Below, piece after piece: positions 1 to 5,908 of a DNA stretch of 6,667 nucleotides (its first letter is position 1; every line of letters starts with the position of its first letter). The DNA is taken from assembly GCA_903827085.1 (NCBI GenBank), contig CAIKHC010000412.1, forward strand, positions 1 to 6,667, written 5' to 3'. The DNA comes from an uncultured Candidatus Nemicrothrix sp. (GTDB lineage: Bacteria > Actinomycetota > Acidimicrobiia > Acidimicrobiales > Acidimicrobilacustridaceae). The position numbers were made by a program, and so were the translations under genes. The notes below the pieces were generated by a model. The model was not told the origin of the DNA. It did not search any database and worked only from the letters and a program-made list of their open reading frames with translations.

Positions 1-509
1 ATGACGGGCTCGAATACGACAACATTTTCATCTTCGATGAAAATGGTTGGAACTTCGAACCTTCAGAACTCTCGGCTGCATTTGGACTTGTTCAGTTGGA
101 CAAGCTGGACGAGAACCTTGCTCGTCGTCAGCGCAGTTTCGCAATCACGAGTTCACATCTTGCGAAGTACCCGCACCTGTTCGTACTCCCCCAACTCACT
201 GAAGGAATCGAAACTGGGTGGCATATGTTCCCGTTCATCATCCAGCCTGATTCGGGCATCCGCCGCGCCGATCTTCAGCAGTGGATGGAATCCCACGGGG
301 TCGACACCCGTATGGTCTGGACCGGCAACATCACTCGCCAGCCGATGCTTCGCGACCAAGAATTCCGCGTTCCTTCCGATGGCCTTCCCAATGCCGACCG
401 CGTCATGGAATGGGGTCTCATCGTTCCCAACAATCATTCGCTCTCTGACGACGACTGCAATTACATCGGCGAATGCATCGACGGCTTCGTCGCCGAAAAG
501 GGACTTTGA
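1..509 (+). CDS. DegT/DnrJ/EryC1/StrS-type sugar aminotransferase or 3-dehydrase (RfbH/E1-like), C-terminal part
   Basis: This is the C-terminal 168 residues of a PLP/PMP-dependent fold-type I enzyme. The reading frame is open from base 3, and the true start lies left of the window. Visible segments are GWNFEPSELSAAFGLVQLDK, which matches the G(Y/W)N...(S/D)xxAAxGLxQLxKL signature that follows the active-site region in the DegT family, then a D-SGIRRADLQQWM segment, and T-R-x-x-W-x-G-N-I-T-R-Q-P. The last motif strongly recalls RfbH/E1 (CDP-4-keto-6-deoxyglucose-3-dehydrase), which has TRLLFxGNLTRQP there. Family members act on nucleotide-activated sugars in the cytoplasm. The residues that separate an aminotransferase (catalytic Lys) from an E1-type dehydrase (His plus iron-sulfur Cys) are upstream, so the reaction is undecided. 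The stop overlaps the start of SDR-1 by one base, which implies co-transcription. An internal Met at 96 is not the start, because conserved family sequence precedes it. Confidence 0.85.
   Translation, partial: DGLEYDNIFIFDENGWNFEPSELSAAFGLVQLDKLDENLARRQRSFAITSSHLAKYPHLFVLPQLTEGIETGWHMFPFIIQPDSGIRRADLQQWMESHGVDTRMVWTGNITRQPMLRDQEFRVPSDGLPNADRVMEWGLIVPNNHSLSDDDCNYIGECIDGFVAEKGL
498..503 (+). promoter_or_regulatory. Ribosome binding site of SDR-1
   Basis: AAGGGA lies five bases before the ATG at 509, inside the end of the aminotransferase gene. It supports 509 rather than the in-frame ATG at 473 as the start of SDR-1. The TGATG stop/start overlap suggests translational coupling. Confidence 0.6.
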
Positions 510-1330
510 TGACTGGTCGCTTCGAAGGTCGCCGTGTCCTGGTCACTGGTTCGAGCAGAGGCATTGGCGCAGCACTAGCGGAACGAATGGCTGCGGAAGG
601 CGCAAACATCGTCCTCACAGCGCGCACCCTCGACCAACACGAAACCCTCGAAGGCAGCCTCAACGCAACCCGCGACCGGATTGCACGGTTCGGAACGCAG
701 GTTGAAGTTGTTGTTGCTGATCTCACCGATCCGACCGATCGACTTCGTGTCATTCCCGAAGCTGCCGAAGCCCTCGGCGGACACATCGAGATTCTCGTCA
801 ACAACGCGGCGGCATCAATCCAAGCTCCGCTAACGGGATTCTCGGTGAAGCGACGCAACATCATGTTCGAAGTGAATGTCAATGCTCCGCTCGATCTTTC
901 GCTGGCCGCCGCTCCGGCGATGGTCGCCGCTGGCGAAGGATGGATCGTGAATCTTTCGAGCGGCAGCGCCAAGCATTGGGGTGGTCCCGACGAGCCCATC
1001 GTTCCGACCTCGGTCAACATCTCGGCCTACGGCGCAACGAAGGCAGCACTCAATCGCATCAGCAACGGTCTCGCTATGGAGCTGTACGGGACGGGCGTGC
1101 GCGTCAATACCGTGGAACCCCGGGCGGCGGTGCTGTCCGAAGGTGCCGCTGCACTCGTGGGCGATCGCTTGCGGCCCGATCAGATCGAGTCGATGGAGGC
1201 AATGGTCGAGGGCACTCTCTTCCTCTGCGATTGTGACCCCGGTATCACCGGGCGCATCACCGTAAGCCTCGACAACATCGAGGAGTTCGGTCTCGACGTC
1301 CGCAATCTCGACGGCACGCCGCTCTCCTAG
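509..1330 (+). CDS. Short-chain dehydrogenase/reductase (SDR-1), probably NADP(H)-dependent
   Basis: This is a cytosolic Rossmann-fold oxidoreductase of 273 residues, of the classical SDR type, that interconverts an alcohol and a carbonyl. Visible motifs are TGSSRGIG at residues 13-20 (dinucleotide binding), TAR with Arg39 after beta-2 together with Arg17 (both favour NADP(H)), NNAA at 98-101, the structural/catalytic Asn in FEVNVNAP (Asn123), Ser150/151 in NLSSGS, and YGATK (Tyr174, Lys178). After the active site it has VEPRAAV where most SDRs have a PG motif. The C-terminus, GRITVSLDNIEEFGLDV then RNLDGTPLS, is an uncommon tail that I have the impression of seeing in actinobacterial SDRs of unknown substrate. 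The start at 509 is chosen because the fold begins there and a ribosome binding site precedes it. The gene is coupled to the aminotransferase upstream, so a sugar substrate is possible. The substrate cannot be inferred from the sequence. Confidence 0.9.
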   Translation: MTGRFEGRRVLVTGSSRGIGAALAERMAAEGANIVLTARTLDQHETLEGSLNATRDRIARFGTQVEVVVADLTDPTDRLRVIPEAAEALGGHIEILVNNAAASIQAPLTGFSVKRRNIMFEVNVNAPLDLSLAAAPAMVAAGEGWIVNLSSGSAKHWGGPDEPIVPTSVNISAYGATKAALNRISNGLAMELYGTGVRVNTVEPRAAVLSEGAAALVGDRLRPDQIESMEAMVEGTLFLCDCDPGITGRITVSLDNIEEFGLDVRNLDGTPLS

Positions 1331-1341
1331 ACACCGGCCTC

Positions 1342-1357
1342 GAACGCCATAGCGTTC
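1342..1357 (+). repeat. Hairpin-forming inverted repeat after SDR-1
   Basis: GAACGC and GCGTTC form a perfect 6-bp stem around the loop CATA, 11 bases after the SDR-1 stop. The bases that follow (CTCCGTC) are not T-rich, so this is at best a weak or factor-assisted terminator. It could also be an mRNA processing or operator site for the next pair of genes. It sits in the 102-bp gap at 1331-1432, where I see no convincing -35/-10 pair. A TAGCGT at 1395-1400 resembles an actinobacterial -10 but has no -35 at proper spacing. Confidence 0.35.
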
Positions 1358-1422
1358 CTCCGTCAGCCGAAAGAAGGGCGATTTGGGTTGGTAGTAGCGT
1401 GTCGCCGACTCTCAAACTTCCC

Positions 1423-1428
1423 GGAGGA
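1423..1428 (+). promoter_or_regulatory. Strong ribosome binding site of SDR-2
   Basis: GGAGGA lies four bases before the ATG at 1433 and is the best Shine-Dalgarno match in the window. It fixes the SDR-2 start at 1433 and rules out the in-frame start at 1388, whose added 15 residues do not resemble an SDR N-terminus. Confidence 0.8.
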
Positions 1429-1432
1429 ACCC

Positions 1433-2266
1433 ATGTCGTCATCACTTGCAGGTCGCTCAGCAATCGTCACCGGTGGTGGCACTGGCATCGGAGCAGCGTG
1501 CGCAACCCGTCTTGCCCAGGACGGCATGAACGTCACCATTTGTGGCCGGACCGAAAGCAGACTCACCGAGGTCGTCGATCGCATTAAGGCGGGCGGCGCT
1601 TCGGGCCAGATCCGTCATCAGGTCACCGATGTCACCGTTGAATCCGACGTTGCCGCTCTTGTTGCTGGCCACGTCGAAGTATTCGGTGGCCTCAATGGCT
1701 TCGTTGCAAATGCCGGTGGCGGTGGCGGCATGGGTCCGTACCACTTGCTCGACACCGAAGAGTTCTTGCGCGTGCTTCACCTCAACGTTCTCGGCACCAT
1801 GCTCTCGGTGAAGTATTCCGCTGCGCACATGGTCGCGGCGGGTGGCGGTTCGTTCGTCGGCATGTCCTCGCTTGCCGGACACATTCCCCACCCCATGTTC
1901 GGCGCCTATTGCGTCTCGAAGGCGGGCATCGAAGAAATGATGCGCAATGCCGCTAATGAGTACGGCGAAACCAAGGTTCGATTCAACGCCATTCGCCCCG
2001 GTTTCATCTCCACCGAGATCATGGAAGGCATTCCGCGTGAATCCGCCGAGTACGACTCATACATCGTCAACACGCCGCTCAACGATGTTGGCGAACCTGA
2101 AGATGTCGCAAACCTCGCTGGCTTCCTCCTCAGTGATGAAGCTCGCTGGATCACCGGTACCACGATCAACGTCGACGGCGGTCATCACCTGCGTTCTGGT
2201 CCCGACTTCCGCTCGTTCATCGAGCCAGCAATCGGCCACGACGCAATGGTCGGTCGCATGTCGTGA
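1433..2266 (+). CDS. Short-chain dehydrogenase/reductase (SDR-2), classical FabG-like
   Basis: This is a 277-residue cytosolic SDR with a complete classical motif set. The motifs are TGGGTGIG at 13-20, CGR with Arg39 after beta-2 (NADP(H) preference), a DV motif at Asp66-Val67, VANAG at 91-95, the catalytic Asn in LNVLG (Asn118), Ser146 in MSSLAG, YCVSK (Tyr159, Lys163), RPGFIST at 188-194 and the C-terminal ITGTTINVDGG strand. A glycine run follows NAG (G95-G99, then MG). The Ser-Tyr spacing of 13 is standard. It resembles 3-oxoacyl-ACP reductase and the many FabG-like alcohol dehydrogenases of degradation clusters. Its stop overlaps the GTG start of the monooxygenase by four bases, so the two are almost certainly translated together and may act in successive steps. 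The substrate is unknown. Confidence 0.93.
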   Translation: MSSSLAGRSAIVTGGGTGIGAACATRLAQDGMNVTICGRTESRLTEVVDRIKAGGASGQIRHQVTDVTVESDVAALVAGHVEVFGGLNGFVANAGGGGGMGPYHLLDTEEFLRVLHLNVLGTMLSVKYSAAHMVAAGGGSFVGMSSLAGHIPHPMFGAYCVSKAGIEEMMRNAANEYGETKVRFNAIRPGFISTEIMEGIPRESAEYDSYIVNTPLNDVGEPEDVANLAGFLLSDEARWITGTTINVDGGHHLRSGPDFRSFIEPAIGHDAMVGRMS

Positions 2267-3228
2267 AGCTCGGCCTGTATTTCGATCTGCGCAACCCTGC
2301 ACCTTGGGCCCGTCCGTGGCCCGAGGTGTACGGGCGTGCACTCGATCTCGTCGTCGAAGCCGAACGTCTCGGAGCCGCATCGGTGTGGTTTTCCGAACAC
2401 CATCTCTTTGCCGATGGTTACCTGCCCCAGCCGCTCACATTTGCTGCAGCGGCCGCAGCGCGCACCTCGCGTGTGCGCATCGGCACTGCGGTGCTTATCG
2501 CCGCGCTACGACCAGCTGCGTTGGTTGCTGAAGAAGCAGCCGTTATCGACCAAATCTCCGGCGGTCGTCTCGAACTCGGCATAGGCGCCGGCTACAGCGT
2601 TCCCGAATACGAGTTCTATAACGCCGACATCACAAAGCGATACGGGCTCACCGATGCCGCGGTTACCGAAATCCGTCGTTTGCTCGACGAGGGAATCGTC
2701 ACTCCCCCCGCTGCGCAGAATCCATTTCCAATTTGGCTCGGCTACCAAGGTCCACAAGGAGCAAAGCGCGCTGGCCGTCTCGGCGTTGGCCTTCTCAGTC
2801 TCGACCGAGCACTTCTTGATCCCTACCGCGAAGGACTTGTCGAAGGCGGCCACGATCCAGCAACTGCACGCACCGGCGGAATGCTCGACATCATCGTCGC
2901 TGACGATCCGGAAGAAGCATTCGAGCGCATCCTCCCCCACTACGCCCATCAGTTGAACTCCTATCGAGCCGCTGCAGTTGCCGGTTCAGGTCGTGATGCT
3001 CCGAAGGAAATTACGGTCGAGAAACTGCGCGGTGGCGCGGCACAAAAAGGCCAGATCCCAGGTCTTCGAGTGCTTACTCCGACCGATGCAGTTGCAGCGA
3101 TCCGCGAAGCAACTGAAGGTTCACCGGTCGAGCATGTGTATTTGTGGGCAAGTGTTGCGGGCATGCCCGACGAGATCGTCGAACGCCACGTCGAACTCAC
3201 CTGCACGCAGGTTGCACCAAACCTCTAA
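2263..3228 (+). CDS. Luciferase-like flavin-dependent monooxygenase (LLM class, possibly F420-dependent)
   Basis: This is a 321-residue TIM-barrel enzyme of the bacterial luciferase / F420-dependent oxidoreductase superfamily. Visible family marks are the N-terminal MKLGLYFDLRN beta strand, a barrel strand VWFSEHH (Glu45, His46, His47), IGTAVLIAALRPA at 73-85, VIDQISGGRLELGIGAGY at 94-111 (the hallmark D-x-(L/I)-S-x-GR then GIGxGY), and a later PIWLGYQGP strand. Relatives use FMNH2 or F420H2 for monooxygenation (including Baeyer-Villiger type), dehalogenation or hydride transfer. Which cofactor is used cannot be told from the sequence. The start is GTG in the GTGA overlap with SDR-2; no good Shine-Dalgarno is visible, which fits translational coupling. 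The gene ends 14 bp from the end of the opposing SDR-3. A likely role is oxygenation or redox conversion of a ketone or alcohol shared with SDR-2, but that is inference from position. Confidence 0.9.
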   Translation: MKLGLYFDLRNPAPWARPWPEVYGRALDLVVEAERLGAASVWFSEHHLFADGYLPQPLTFAAAAAARTSRVRIGTAVLIAALRPAALVAEEAAVIDQISGGRLELGIGAGYSVPEYEFYNADITKRYGLTDAAVTEIRRLLDEGIVTPPAAQNPFPIWLGYQGPQGAKRAGRLGVGLLSLDRALLDPYREGLVEGGHDPATARTGGMLDIIVADDPEEAFERILPHYAHQLNSYRAAAVAGSGRDAPKEITVEKLRGGAAQKGQIPGLRVLTPTDAVAAIREATEGSPVEHVYLWASVAGMPDEIVERHVELTCTQVAPNL

Positions 3229-3250
3229 CCGCTGACGGACACTCAGTCAG
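3229..3250. terminator. Convergent gene end with a possible weak bidirectional hairpin
   Basis: Only 14 bp separate the two convergent stop codons. CTGAC (3232-3236) and GTCAG (3246-3250) can pair around a nine-base loop, the right arm lying in the last codons of SDR-3. There is no T-tract on either side, so termination here, if any, is probably factor dependent. Weak evidence. Confidence 0.2.
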
Positions 3251-4076
3251 TTTCGGGAAGCGGCGGCAACAGCCCAATGTGGCGGGCAATCTCTTGCGCC
3301 TCGTGGTAGCTGCCGTTCTTTTCGGTCGTTGCCCCCGTAGTCGCCAGCCACGTAATCGCAGCGCCAACAACCGACGGCTCGACACCGCGTGCGGCGATCT
3401 CGCCAAGTTCGGTGACCATCTTCGTACGTTCAGTCGCAACGAATCCTGGGTCAACCGTGAATGCAACGATTCCCTGATCGCCATATTCGAATGCCAATCG
3501 ATCGGCCGAGCGATGAAAACCGGCCTTTGCCGCGCAATAGGCCAACTGAGGGCCACCTTGGCCAATAGGAAACTTCAACTTCCATTTCCCAGAGCCCGAA
3601 CCGATGTTGATGACTACGCCACCGCCGCGAGAAACCATGTGTGCGACCTGTGGCTGGAGCAACAACAACTGTGCGGTGAGATCGCCCCACATCTGGTTCA
3701 CGAGATCGTCTGGGTCGGTGTCGAGGAAATACTTCGGACCACCACCGGTGACATAGATCGCGTTGTTCACCACAACATCAAGATGACCAAGACCACTGAT
3801 TGCAGACTCAACCGCAGGAACGAGCGCATCGCGATCAAGAAGATCAAGCGGAACCTGCACCGCTCGTTGACCGAGCGCTTCAATCGCTGCCGCTGTTGAC
3901 GCCAAACTGCCCGGTAGCACTTTTCCGTCATCAGTTAGCGAAGACGGGTCACCATCAACCACCGTTCGGGCAGTGATGGCGACATCGAACCCTGCTTCTG
4001 CAAACGCGATAGCGGTGGCCCGGCCAATTCCCCGACTGGCGCCCGTGACAAGCGCGGTTCGCGATTCATTGCTCAT
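3243..4076 (-). CDS. Short-chain dehydrogenase/reductase (SDR-3), atypical active-site Asn
   Basis: This is a 277-residue SDR, third gene of the minus-strand operon. TGASRGIG lies at 11-18, and TAR with Arg37 plus Arg15 point to NADP(H). NNAI at 104-107 replaces NNAG. The region NIGSGSGKW holds the candidate catalytic Ser160/162, and YCAAK gives Tyr180 and Lys184. A DPGFVAT motif follows. The position usually occupied by the catalytic Asn (NLxGxxL in most SDRs) reads WGDLTAQLL, i.e. Asp132 by eye alignment. A loop of about six extra residues sits between the Ser and Tyr motifs. The C-terminus (YHEAQEIARHIGLLPPLPE) lacks the usual vDGG strand. The start at 4076 is preferred because its ATG overlaps the upstream stop as ATGA and GGAG lies nine bases before it; an in-frame ATG at 4091 is the alternative. 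The substrate is unknown. Confidence 0.9.
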   Translation of the reverse strand: MSNESRTALVTGASRGIGRATAIAFAEAGFDVAITARTVVDGDPSSLTDDGKVLPGSLASTAAAIEALGQRAVQVPLDLLDRDALVPAVESAISGLGHLDVVVNNAIYVTGGGPKYFLDTDPDDLVNQMWGDLTAQLLLLQPQVAHMVSRGGGVVINIGSGSGKWKLKFPIGQGGPQLAYCAAKAGFHRSADRLAFEYGDQGIVAFTVDPGFVATERTKMVTELGEIAARGVEPSVVGAAITWLATTGATTEKNGSYHEAQEIARHIGLLPPLPETD

Positions 4077-5020
4077 TGGTCTTGGCTCCACAGCGACTGA
4101 CCACGAGCTTCACGGAACAATCGGCGAGCATCGGGAAATGAATGGTTGTCGTGGTCTTCGCCCCAGGTTGTGATGCCGTCGAATGACCAACGAGTCAGAC
4201 AATTAATTGTGTAGAGGTTCGGGTTGATCAGGAACCCAAGTGAGTTCGTGGTTTCACCACGAGCGTTGAACTCACGCCCGAGTTCGTCGACACCATCAAT
4301 TTCGACGACCAATGGAAAGCCTTCGCCGTCACGTTCGATGACTCGACGTTCACCACCTTTCAACTTTGCCCACTCGCCATCACGCATATACGAACCGTGA
4401 ATCGCGATTGCACCGGTGCCGAAGTCCATGGTGATCGCATGAAACGCGTGCGTGTCTGAGGCCGTGGCGTAGCTATAGCCACCGCGCATCATCGATCCAC
4501 CATGGATACCTTGCCCAAACTGCGGACGAGGGCCCCACGAACGATCACGAAAGCCGTAGTCATCAACTGCAATGGTTTCGCCGTGCAACACAATCGTGCC
4601 CTGATAACGGCAGGGCTGGTCGACATGTGACTCACCCAACATGTTGGGGGCAACAATGCCGGTGACGATGAGGTCGACATGGATTTCGTTGCCACCGTCG
4701 GGATCGTCGTAGCGAACGCGCCACTTCTTTTGTGGCTCGAGACATTCGTAGCGAATGCCGTTGGCCAGTGTGAGATCAGTCAGCTTCTGATCAATCAGCG
4801 GAAGATGCCAGAACTGCTTGGCGTACACACAGGTTTCGGGCCGTTCGTTGCGCCCATCCCAAAAGAATGCACCGCCAGCAGCGACACCTTGATTCGTTTT
4901 GAAATATGGGTAGAGCTGCCCCGACAGGTTCCGTTCGGGAACCGCAAAGGTGAACCAACAGGTTTCAGTCCACTCGGGATCGTCGGATGTCGGCGGGTGA
5001 AACTCGTCGTCGGGATGCAT
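4073..5020 (-). CDS. Lipocalin-like AttH/CrtC-type protein (DUF7065/DUF7064-like), function unknown
   Basis: This is a soluble protein of 315 residues with no signal peptide or membrane segment visible. The N-terminus has the pattern PDDEFHPP...DDPEWTETCWF with VPERNLSGQLYPYF shortly after, which I associate with DUF7065-type domains. The C-terminal half carries HVDQPCRYQGTI at 132-143 and DYGFRDRSWGPR at 154-165, the G-x-R-D-x-S-W-G-x-R signature seen in AttH and hydroxyneurosporene synthase (CrtC)-like beta-barrel proteins. CrtC-type relatives hydrate or bind hydrophobic isoprenoids; for this subgroup no reaction is established to my knowledge. It lies between two SDRs in one operon, so a hydrophobic-ligand hydratase, isomerase or binding role is plausible. 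Start choice: ATG 5020 gives MHPDDEF. A TTG at 5029 overlaps the SDR-4 stop as TTGA and would add three residues. Neither has a clear Shine-Dalgarno. Confidence 0.75.
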   Translation of the reverse strand: MHPDDEFHPPTSDDPEWTETCWFTFAVPERNLSGQLYPYFKTNQGVAAGGAFFWDGRNERPETCVYAKQFWHLPLIDQKLTDLTLANGIRYECLEPQKKWRVRYDDPDGGNEIHVDLIVTGIVAPNMLGESHVDQPCRYQGTIVLHGETIAVDDYGFRDRSWGPRPQFGQGIHGGSMMRGGYSYATASDTHAFHAITMDFGTGAIAIHGSYMRDGEWAKLKGGERRVIERDGEGFPLVVEIDGVDELGREFNARGETTNSLGFLINPNLYTINCLTRWSFDGITTWGEDHDNHSFPDARRLFREARGQSLWSQDQ

Positions 5021-5025
5021 CGCGA

Positions 5026-5829
5026 TCAACTGAAGGCCAGGCCCGTGACCATTGCTGAGCTCAGACCGCTATCAACGTGCAAGTTCTCGCCATTGATGAA
5101 TGCAGCAGCGTCGCTACCCATGAAGGCAAGCGAGGGAGCGATGTCGGATGCGACAGCCATACGACCATTGCCCTGGACGCCGACCGCCCAATCAATTGCG
5201 TCCTGACCCATCGACACTTTGAAATCAGCCATGAGCGGCGTATCGACTGGGGCGGGACAAATGCTATTGATGCGAACGCCATTGCGAATCGCCGAGAACG
5301 AACGACGCATTGTGTAGACCTGCATGCACATCTTCGAAAAGCCGTAGACGTCGTTCACGACCTCGGGATGTGTTTCACACCAATCAAGGAATTCGTCCCA
5401 GTCAGCAATTTCAAGAAGCGACGTGATCTCGGCGACCTGAGCGGGCCAACCATTCCCAGCCATCGACGCGGTGTAGACGATGGTTCCGCCCTTTGTGATT
5501 TGATCGAAGAGGCCATCGGTGAGTCGACGAGAGGCAGCGACGTTCACCGCCATGCAGGTGCGGACGCCAGCATTTGCTGCAACACCTGCGTTTGAGAACA
5601 GCACGTCGATCGGACCTTCGATCTGTGCGATCGCCGCATCAATTGACGCCGGATCAGCGAGGTTCGTTTCGATGAACGTGTCGCAACGGCCAGTTGGTGC
5701 CTTGATGTCGAGGATGGTGAGGTGTTCGACACCGAGTTCACCAAGCAACTCAGCGAGGGCGGCGCCAATACCGGTGGCTCCTCCGGTGAGAACGACGCGC
5801 TTGCCGGCATAACTGAACAGGTTTGTCAT
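5026..5829 (-). CDS. Short-chain dehydrogenase/reductase (SDR-4), 3-alpha-hydroxysteroid dehydrogenase/carbonyl reductase-like
   Basis: This is a 267-residue SDR, first gene of the minus-strand operon. It has TGGATGIG at 15-22 and ILDI with Asp41 at the end of beta-2, the classic NAD(H) signature, unlike the other three SDRs here. SNAG at 79-82 replaces NNAG, AVNVAASR supplies Asn96, TASMAG gives Ser122 and YGFSK gives Tyr162 and Lys166. The 40-residue Ser-Tyr spacing comes from an insert (VAEITSLLEIADWDEFLDWC and neighbours). That insert, the short path from beta-2 to NAG and the C-P-A-P-V-D-T-P-L motif at 191-199 are the architecture of Comamonas 3-alpha-HSD/carbonyl reductase and coniferyl-alcohol dehydrogenase-like SDRs. 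The C-terminus (LHVDSGLSSAMVTGLAFS) also parallels that group. It probably oxidises or reduces a secondary alcohol on a ring system; steroid as the substrate is inference. Confidence 0.9.
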   Translation of the reverse strand: MTNLFSYAGKRVVLTGGATGIGAALAELLGELGVEHLTILDIKAPTGRCDTFIETNLADPASIDAAIAQIEGPIDVLFSNAGVAANAGVRTCMAVNVAASRRLTDGLFDQITKGGTIVYTASMAGNGWPAQVAEITSLLEIADWDEFLDWCETHPEVVNDVYGFSKMCMQVYTMRRSFSAIRNGVRINSICPAPVDTPLMADFKVSMGQDAIDWAVGVQGNGRMAVASDIAPSLAFMGSDAAAFINGENLHVDSGLSSAMVTGLAFS

Positions 5830-5852
5830 GGAATTGAGCCCCCAAGATGAAG

Positions 5853-5870
5853 GGCCGCCAACCGGCGGCC
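5853..5870. repeat. Perfect 7-bp inverted repeat in the divergent intergenic region (candidate operator or leader hairpin)
   Basis: GGCCGCC and GGCGGCC flank the four-base spacer AACC. On the minus strand it lies just downstream of the predicted -10 at 5880-5885, hence within roughly the first 20 transcribed bases of the SDR-4 operon. That position suits a repressor operator or a 5' leader stem-loop. It also lies 48-65 bp upstream of the dioxygenase start, so one regulator could serve both directions. No regulator gene is visible in the window. Confidence 0.5.
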
Positions 5871-5879
5871 GGTCCTGCG

Positions 5880-5908
5880 AACCTACGAGTGGTCGGGAAA
5901 AGTGTCAA
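5880..5908 (-). promoter_or_regulatory. Sigma-70-type promoter of the SDR-4 / lipocalin-like / SDR-3 operon
   Basis: On the minus strand TTGACA (5908-5903) is a perfect consensus -35. It is followed after exactly 17 bases by TAGGTT (5885-5880), which fits the TAnnnT -10 used by actinobacterial housekeeping sigma factors. Transcription would begin near 5873, giving a leader of about 44 bases before the SDR-4 ATG at 5829. The -35 hexamer ends only nine bases upstream of the dioxygenase start codon on the other strand. Confidence 0.65.

Noticed and set aside
1..705. Open + strand frame of 234 codons beginning at base 1
   Set aside because: Its translation is a low-complexity Ser/Arg/Thr-rich shadow. 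The frame at 3-509 and SDR-1 carry clear family motifs over the same DNA.
418..1020. Open minus-strand frame of 200 codons
   Set aside because: Antisense shadow of SDR-1 rich in Arg, Ser and Ala with no recognisable motif. It arises from G/C-rich codon bias.
1363..1400. Possible promoter for SDR-2 with TAGCGT as -10
   Set aside because: No -35-like hexamer is found 16-18 bases upstream; a single TAnnnT match is expected by chance.
3144..3899. Open + strand frame of 251 codons opposite SDR-3
   Set aside because: It has no domain-like sequence and lies across the end of the monooxygenase and antisense to SDR-3, which has complete SDR motifs.
4679..5206. Open + strand frame of 175 codons
   Set aside because: It is antisense to the lipocalin-like gene and the end of SDR-4, with no motif and no ribosome binding site.
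509..5829. The four SDRs as a tandem duplication
   Set aside because: They share only family-wide motifs, and differ in cofactor residue, Ser-Tyr spacing and C-terminus. I see no extended nucleotide similarity, so recent duplication is unlikely.
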